From contig NC_057761.1 of NCBI RefSeq assembly GCF_010389155.1, positions 57,596,587-57,660,586 of the forward strand: a DNA stretch of 64,000 nt. Direction: 5' to 3'. The DNA comes from Erigeron canadensis. Lineage: Eukaryota > Streptophyta > Magnoliopsida > Asterales > Asteraceae. The translations under genes and the position numbers were made by a program. Shown piece by piece: positions 56,824 through 64,000 of this stretch; within the stretch, counting starts at the first letter, position 1, and each line of letters starts with the position of its first letter. Below the pieces are notes generated by a model. It had not been told where the DNA came from and made no database searches. It saw only the letters and a program-made list of their open reading frames with translations.

Positions 56824-59800
56824 TCAGCTTCCTCTGTGAACTTCTGGATTCCCAGTTTCGATATCATGTGAAGGAACAACATGAGATGTTGATGCAGTCT
56901 CGTTGCGTCTTGGTTCCGGGCGCAAAACAATCTGGGAGTTTATTTGCTGATCTGATGGATCGTGCCACCATCGTCGTTTTAATCTCACAATCTCAACAAT
57001 AATTGAGCTACCACTCATTGCAACCCCGCATCCTGCAAATGTTGCTAGAAGAATTGACAAAACTGGTTGAACATTAACCTGAAAACCATTCAAAAGATGC
57101 AGTGAGTATGTTTTTGCAAGTGAAAGAAATCAGAACATGTTTTGGGCTGCTTACCACGGAATAGAAAATATGTGCAAAGATAACAACAAAAGCAAACTGA
57201 ACTGATGCATATAACCAGACAAATCTTCTTCTCACTGTAAATAGACCACGCAATTTGAGTTATAACATCTACTTGAGTCACAAAAATGAGCTAAGAATCC
57301 AATAAATGACTGCTTACCCATAGTTGAAGAAGTCATGGATGAAAGAAGACCTAAAACACACGAAAATGGAAGAGATAGTGCAATTGCACTCGTGCCCATG
57401 TTTGCAACCTTCATATGAAAATTTGTAGGCATGTCAACATTTCAATGCTTTAAAAACTGAATTCAAGCAAGTGTTATTGCTATGAGACTTACCAGAAGTT
57501 GCTCAATAAAACAGAAGTAGGCCAACATGCTAACAATAACAAGAATTGGTACTTCTTGCCATACCCTGTAGACATCACTGCCCAATTCAAGGTAACGGTT
57601 TTAGATCAGTCATGAAATTAGATTCTCATAAGAAAGTAGTAAAGAATGACCCAAATGGCAAAAGGATATGATCAACTTGCCCGTATGCGTTTATTTCCAT
57701 CTGTGATCTACTTACACCAGCAGTGCTCCGATTTCTGACAGTACTCTGTATCCTTAAAAGTGTGACCGGTAAGTTCTGGACGTCTTGATGGCAAACGTCA
57801 CAAGTCTTGTTACCTTTGATGCTAAACCATTTTACAGCACAATCTTTGTGAGCTAACGCAAGTTCGCCTTTGCAGCTGCATTCCATTTTTAGGGTTTCCC
57901 CTCCTTCACATAATTCAACCAAACATATCCTACAAACAGCTTCTTCTTCAGCTATATCTTCACCACTCCCTTCTTTGTTATCTAAAGAAACACAGATACT
58001 TAATCCAAATTAAACAAATCATTGGAGTGTACACATAGCATAATGTCAAGCTTCATGATTACCCTTGTCACGAGTTGGAGATGGGGTTGGGGGGATGGCA
58101 TCAATATCTTTCACTCTTGGAGTAGATGGAATCACTCGGAAGAAAGAATCCATTCTTTTGATACTAATATTTTCGTTGAGGACTGGGACTGACCGTGATC
58201 GAGCTATATGCCCCTGGGCTTTTGTCTGAGAATGAATCACATCAATATATTTGAAGTTTTTAGTTTTACAATTGTAATATAAGAATTACTATCTATCAGG
58301 AGGTTGCAAGATGGATGGGTCGGATGAATTAGGTAACTGATCAAGACAACCCATCATCTACTACGGGTTGAAACATATCATTTAAGTTGACCCGAAACAC
58401 TTTTTTGTCCAATTTCAAAAGAAAGTATACAAATATTTAATATGATAATGATGATTACAGAGACAACTATACTACACTAATAATCTATATCTTTGAATAA
58501 AATTGATTTAGAAGGTTTTAACACTGACATTTGCATGCATTATAAACATACTTTCAGCAACTTTCAACTCTTTTTACTATTATATTTATATTTAAAACAT
58601 AATTTGGAGTGGACCATTCATAAATTTGTCAAATTTGCCGCATCTACTATCTGTGGTTATACCTAAGAACTTACCTCCAAATTAACTGAACCGCCCGAGT
58701 TTCCCAGTATGGATTCTTGATCTGACAGTGCCATAGGGGTAACGGGTAGAGAAGATGTCCTCTGAGGGGTAAAGATCTTTGTAAGTGACCACGATCTCGG
58801 GATTGATGGCTTTTCCTGAGCTACAGAAGATGAAGCTGCAGGAATTACATTACTATCAGTTTTTTCTGTATCTGGAACCGTATTCCTGTTCATAAACTTT
58901 GGTAGTAAACTTTTCTTTGATGATGATTTGGATTTTGATGCGTTAGTAGCAGAAGATGCATTTGCTCTATTGTCTGAGGGACTCGGCGTCAGATTAAAAT
59001 TTACTTTTTTAGGAGTTGGCATCGCTGTTGGGGCAATCTTGATTTGAACATTTTCTTGAGATGAAGAAGCTTGTGACGTTCGTGATGGTATCTCCAAAAA
59101 TAGATTTTGTTTTTTCCAATTCTTCCCATTTGGTGTTCCTGTTTTTACAGTAGAAATCTCGTCTTCGATCTGAAAACAATTTTAAAAAAAAGTTCATGTA
59201 AACGGACAAATCATGAATCAACAAAATGTTGAAACGACTAATGCTAACGACAAGAAAGTTGTTGCCTTTTGAGAGTCATGAAAAGTACTCGCATGTAAAA
59301 CTAGTGTCAATTTTTAAAGGGAAAGAATTTTTGGTTCTTTTCGGAGATTTAAACGAAAACTGAATGCAATCTGAATCATTCTGCACTAAGGAGAGTCGTA
59401 CCAAGCATATCACAACAGCGAGAGTGTCAAGTTGAAAGCATACATGGCCTTTTTACCTTTGAATTTGCATAAAGTTTGCCACTAATCGAGTGAGTAATAG
59501 TTGATAACAGTTTCTTAGTGTTGTAATTATAAGGACCGATAAGTGGGATTTAAAAGTTAATTAAAAGTGAGATTACTTTATGCCTGTAAACAAGGATTAG
59601 CCTTTTGTACTTACTTTTATTCCTTCATATCAGGAGCTTTTACTGTTATTAATCGCCGAATTAACATACAAGTAAAACAATCAGTTCACATTTTTCACAC
59701 ATTAGCATTTTGATCGATAATGTAATGTGTTGATCGTCTTTAACGTGGAAATCATAATTCGTTAGTTGACAAATCATGTGTCTGTCTGGTAAATGATGCA

Positions 59801-60699
59801 ACTAAATACAACCATCATGTGTGTTGTTCAGATAAAGCAACTATCATGAGGGATATCTTGAAAGCCAAGTTTCAAATTGAATGAGAAAATACTGATAACT
59901 TTTTTTTTTAAATCTAAAAAAACTATTAAAATAAAGACAGGCAAAGAGAGTTTGATGAATATATAGAAAGTGTTTTTGGTCCAAAACAACTTTAAATAAA
60001 AGCATCAACTTGGTTGCTGATGGAAACTCTTTATAATGAACCTGAAAAAAGTGGCATGGCTTGATAAAGGCAGTAAGTTTAAATCACATGCCATTAAACT
60101 TAAAGATGGAACCTAACTCATTAATCTTCATCCAACAAATAGCCATACTTTTGAAGTGATTAACATCAATTTCTTCATGAATATAATAAATAAAGCACAC
60201 ATACTTGTATGACAATATCATAATTCATAGAAATTAAATACTCCCGGATAAATTTAGCATTTAAAAATTGCTAAGAAAACATCATCTTTGTGCATAGCTA
60301 TGAAGATAATGTGTACAAAGACTTCCTTTCAGTAGAACATGAGCACAAATTTAGTTTTTGCTAAAAACTACAATGATTGACATGATGTATAAGTCTGATA
60401 GATATAAAGCACCATGAAGTTGATATCACAACTAAAGATATCCACACATACTTATCTTGACAAGATCATAGCTTTAGCAATTAAGATAGGATTAAGAAAG
60501 CCCATAAGTTCGATTTCATGTAATAAGGCATTTGAGTAAACTAAACAGACCAATATCAAGAAACATATCAATGATAAAGAAGAAAGAAAAAAAAAAAACC
60601 AGCCTTGTGAATTGGGATGGCAACTTCTTCACTTTGTGTTGAACTTGAATCATGTCCATCATCTAGAAACGTGCTACTTTTATTCTCTTCAGACTTCAT
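56824..60699 (-). CDS. RING-CH (MARCH-type) membrane E3 ubiquitin ligase
   Basis: Predicted exons on the minus strand: 60699-60604, 59169-58675, 58225-58063, 57981-57677, 57565-57493, 57408-57318, 57234-57155, 57078-56824. A Ser/Lys/Pro-rich N-terminal half ([39 protein letters not shown]) leads to a C4HC3 RINGv finger in exon 4 ([30 protein letters not shown]). This is followed by several membrane helices ([71 protein letters not shown]). The family ubiquitylates membrane substrates. Two joins need care. Intron 1 closes in frame only with a GC donor (AAG|GCTGG), and the exon 4 to 5 junction is one base out of phase with any GT donor I found. Start at 60699 is the only ATG upstream in frame. 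Confidence 0.8.
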
Positions 60700-61436
60700 T
60701 GTTTCATATAAAACTTTGATGATTATTTGACACACACAATCTGAAACTTCAAAATCTTAAAAAGAATGGTGAAAATATGAGAGGGACAGAAAGAAAGCAA
60801 GGGACTTTAATGGTATAAGATCATAGAGGGATGGTAATGGTATGGTATGGTATGGTGGTGTCACTTAAATTGTTATTTCTCTCTCACACAACTAAGAGTT
60901 TGAAATGGGCCTACTTCTCAATACTCATATCATATCATCCTTCTCTGTTTTGTGGCTTTCTTGACATTATACTCACACTTCCCTCTTTTTCCTTTTTTTA
61001 CCCTTCAAATTTCCCACTTTCTTCACTTGTGTGCATCACAACCTTTGAATCTGAATTATGATGTCACAATACCTTATTTGAGAATCCTTTTGATGTAACT
61101 TTCTTTTTTACCTAAACAAACTTGAAATGGAACTCCTTTGTGACCATATGTTGTTTTTAAGTAGCATGTGTAGAGTAAGCAAGAATTCACTTTATATGGT
61201 ACTCTTTAATAATGTACAATATACTACTACGTATATTTCTTGTATATATGATCAAAATCATTGTATACATATCATTATAAGTTACTTTTTCATTTTAAAT
61301 GTACACATTTCTATCTATTAGTTAATCAACCCGGATTCAACCCGGACATGTTAATTAAAATTTTAAAATTATAAAATATATTAAAATATATATATATATA
61401 TATATATATATGATGTTTGTAATTAAAGCATTATAA

Positions 61437-61775
61437 CTTGATATAAATCTAATGATTCAACTAACACAATAACTATATATATAGTTAATAAATCACTAAC
61501 ACAATAATAATTTTTAAAATAAAAATGACTACTGCATTAAGTAAATTAAAAAAAGACAAATATTATTTAAGAGAGAATTTTTTTTTTCTTTATATAAATG
61601 ATTGACTTGATATAAATCTAATAATTCAAGTAACACAATAATTATATAGTTAATAAATCAGTAACACAATAATAATTTTTAAAATTAAAATGACTATTGC
61701 ATTAAGTAAATAAAAAAAGACAAATATTATCTAAGAGAGATTTTTTTTTTCTTTATATAAATGATTAATACTTTT
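61437..61775. repeat. Tandem duplication, 2 x about 169 bp
   Basis: The segment beginning CTTGATATAAATCTAAT and ending in the TTTTTTTTTTCTTTATATAAATGATT region is repeated head to tail with a period of 169 bp and a few substitutions. Confidence 0.85.
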
Positions 61776-62739
61776 ATTAAAGATGTAAAAGGCTTTTTCT
61801 ATTTTATAAATATGACATCATAATTAAATAATAAAAATTAAGATGAACTATGGATTTGGCAGATCAAAAACTTTCTAAAACTACTTATAGAAAACAATCT
61901 TGTTTTATTATATATAGAGATTTGTTATATCATAAAATTCGGAGACCCTTTCTGAATATGATAGACTTGATGAATGTATAACTTATTACAAAAAAGAGTT
62001 AATAAATGAGCGACAACTTACATAAAAATTTCAAGACATTTGGGATTATGTATAATTAGTTATAGCCCTTCATTACTCCAAATTCATGTTTGCTATCCTC
62101 GACAAATTGGATTCTTTTTTGTTCAACTTTGTAAAGACTAAAGACTAACTAACAACATTTTGCAGTTAGGATTCTTGTATATTCCATTTGTTTTTAGATG
62201 GATATATATCAATGTATGTGTATATATAGCATATACTATATTTTGCTAGTTGTTAATAATATGACGATGATTAATTGATTATCATTGACCGTAAAAAAAG
62301 AGCAGCTAACAGCTAACCGACAATCATGTGGATGCTAAACTTCTTGCCTCGTTCATTATTTTTAAATAAACTTTATATTATATATGATGTTCACCAAATA
62401 AGCAAATATAGTCTGTTGTTACACACCAACGTAAGATTAATATATAAAAAAAAAAGGTGTCAATAAAAGTTATATATTTATTCATCCTTATAATGGTGAA
62501 GTGTATTGTATATAATCCAACTATTATATACGATCTTCTGTGCTCTTCCTTCCATGTGTTAATTTCTTTTAAAATCTAAAATCTAAACTTCTAATTGGTT
62601 TTAACATCCTTTTTTTTGGTTAAACATTAAGTCAGGATACGATATCAAAAACCTTACCATATAATGGTGAAGTCTTCCACGTATTTTAGAGAATGAGATG
62701 TTGACCATGAGCCAAATATCCCTAAAGAAAAACCTCAAA

Positions 62740-62850
62740 ATTTGTCATCCTTGAGGATCGAACTCAAAATTTTAAGTAAACCGAAAGATGTACGTGAAAC
62801 ATGTTAATGCGTATATAGTTATTAGACCATTTTGTCCGAAAAGAGGAATT
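62740..62850 (-). mobile_element. tRNA-derived SINE fragment
   Basis: Minus strand shows box A-like ATGGTCTAATAAC and box B-like GAGTTCGATCCTC in the right order, about 55 bp apart. The body is too decayed to bound. Confidence 0.4.
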
Positions 62851-62947
62851 CACTAGAATGACTAGATCAAGGATAACATAATATATAATCTATCCAAAAT
62901 AAGACTATTTTAAATTAGTCTTCTATTTAGTTTTTTTTAATGAGAAA

Positions 62948-63052
62948 GGCTGTATTTAACGTGCATAAAAAAATTTGTATCTTCCATATTAAAAGTCCGC
63001 CCCTGATTTTCATGGTAAATGTACAAACAATTTATGCACCTTAAACACAGCC
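62948..63052. mobile_element. 105-bp MITE-like inverted repeat
   Basis: The left GGCTGTATTTAACGTGCATAAA (as a 22-bp arm; two mismatches) is matched by the inverse at 63031-63052. AT-rich centre. Another GGCTGTATTTAGC copy starts at 63059, suggesting a second truncated unit. Confidence 0.6.
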
Positions 63053-64000
63053 CTAAGGGCTGTATTTAGCAAACCCCTTTTTTAATTGTGACTTTAAACT
63101 TTTAAAATCTTTAAAAAATCTTTTCCAAACTCATCTTATTAGTTTATTTCTATAGATTATAAAATTTATATTCTAAAGTACTAAGTTTTTAAAAAAGGTA
63201 AACGGAAAAAAAAAGGTTCTCTAATTTAGTAAGATGTAGATTGGAGGAATACATTAATAGCACAAGCGGCACAATTCATGTCCTAGTAAAATCCTTTCAT
63301 CAAATAAACAATACATAACAATCAAATGATCAATTAATCACTTATATGTAAGGTTGAGCAAATCTCGAGCGTTGTTTTTAGCCAATATTTTTGACGAGTA
63401 AGTTGAATTTATTGGGTGGATCGGGCCAGGGAGATTAGATAGGCCCACAGTATTCAGTCCGGATACCTGTGGTTCAACCCTTCGTCGTTAAAAAAAATAA
63501 TTGTAAACTTAGTCAGAAGTACATAATTGATACGGAATGATAGCTACGAGGAATTGGCATAGTGTCGTCACTGTCGTCATGTTGGTGAACAAATCAAATT
63601 TTAATTTTGAGATGATCATTTACAACTAAAAAAAGTCAAAGCCATGATTACATATTGTGAACATATGATATATTGAATGGATAATGCACTTGTCACATAC
63701 CAATCAGTCAATCACACGCATTTTCTTTGGGATTTTAGCCTGTAATCTATTTTCAAATATACTTTCAATTTGTATAATCTATTTTCATTTTTTCACTTGA
63801 GATTTGTCTAAACTTAAAATTCGTAAAATTGGTAATGCTAAACCAAAATACCAATAAATTAAAATCAGCTACGTGTTATTTTACTTTACTCATAATTTTT
63901 GGCTTATAAAAATTTGAGAGAAATTTCCACTTTAAAAAATCTCGTTCTTTATTTTTGTGAGTACTTTAATAACTATATCCATACTATTTTTACCATTTAA
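63053..64000. other. Intergenic AT-rich region
   Basis: No open frame, repeat or RNA feature that I can support. Confidence 0.5.

Larger units (their letters stand above)
60700..62947. other. Intergenic AT-rich region
   Basis: Contains the RING-CH promoter (just above 60700), (TA)n near 61385, a tandem duplication called separately and a SINE-like fragment called separately. Open frames at 60831-61061 and 61127-61321 have no recognisable features. Confidence 0.5.

Overview
The window is nuclear DNA from a flowering plant, most likely a core eudicot. The composition is AT-rich, genes have many short exons with GT-AG introns, and most of the rest is transposon-derived. Asteraceae is a guess from the look of the repeats and cannot be proven from this sequence alone.

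Layout. 0-8.8 kb is repeat-rich intergenic DNA: a non-autonomous hAT-type element, an AACCGG palindrome-rich block, a MITE sitting in (TA)n, a Stowaway-type MITE, and a Helitron-like terminus next to an inverted-repeat block with a minisatellite. 8.9-13.6 kb is a nine-exon DUF1475 membrane-protein gene whose two halves are internal duplicates. 15.0-22.3 kb is a ten-exon UbiA-type aromatic prenyltransferase (homogentisate phytyltransferase-like family). A young 4.77-kb Ty1/copia retrotransposon sits in its sixth intron, and the gene also carries an apparent frameshift and a bad splice donor. 23.8-24.4 kb is an intact ribosomal protein uL11 (RPL12) gene with telo-box and site II promoter motifs. 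Its flanks are duplicated at 39.7-46 kb, where the second RPL12 copy is frameshifted, lacks the site II promoter part, and is followed by a 3.7-kb CACTA-type element and a small MITE. 27.6-29.6 kb is a nest of MITEs and a decayed hAT transposase that is itself split by an insertion. 31.5-38.1 kb holds decayed minus-strand pieces of unrelated genes (IQD-like, glucan phosphorylase-like, an unidentified multi-exon gene, CDC48-like) plus a truncated LINE. 46.5-54.6 kb holds a tandem duplication, a SINE, retrotransposon-derived DNA with two arrays of spaced palindromes, and a 2.9-kb putative solo LTR. 55.5-56.0 kb is a proline-rich/AGP-like membrane protein gene, convergent with a minus-strand RING-CH (MARCH-type) ubiquitin-ligase gene at 56.8-60.7 kb. 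The last 3.3 kb is AT-rich with small repeats.

The credible functional loci are the DUF1475 gene, RPL12 copy A, the AGP-like gene and the RING-CH gene. The prenyltransferase is recognisable but probably damaged. The genes do not form a pathway or cluster. What links them is a shared history of duplication and transposon insertion. Several frameshifts fall in or near short homopolymers, including four in a copia element whose LTRs differ at one base, so assembly indel error must be kept in mind.
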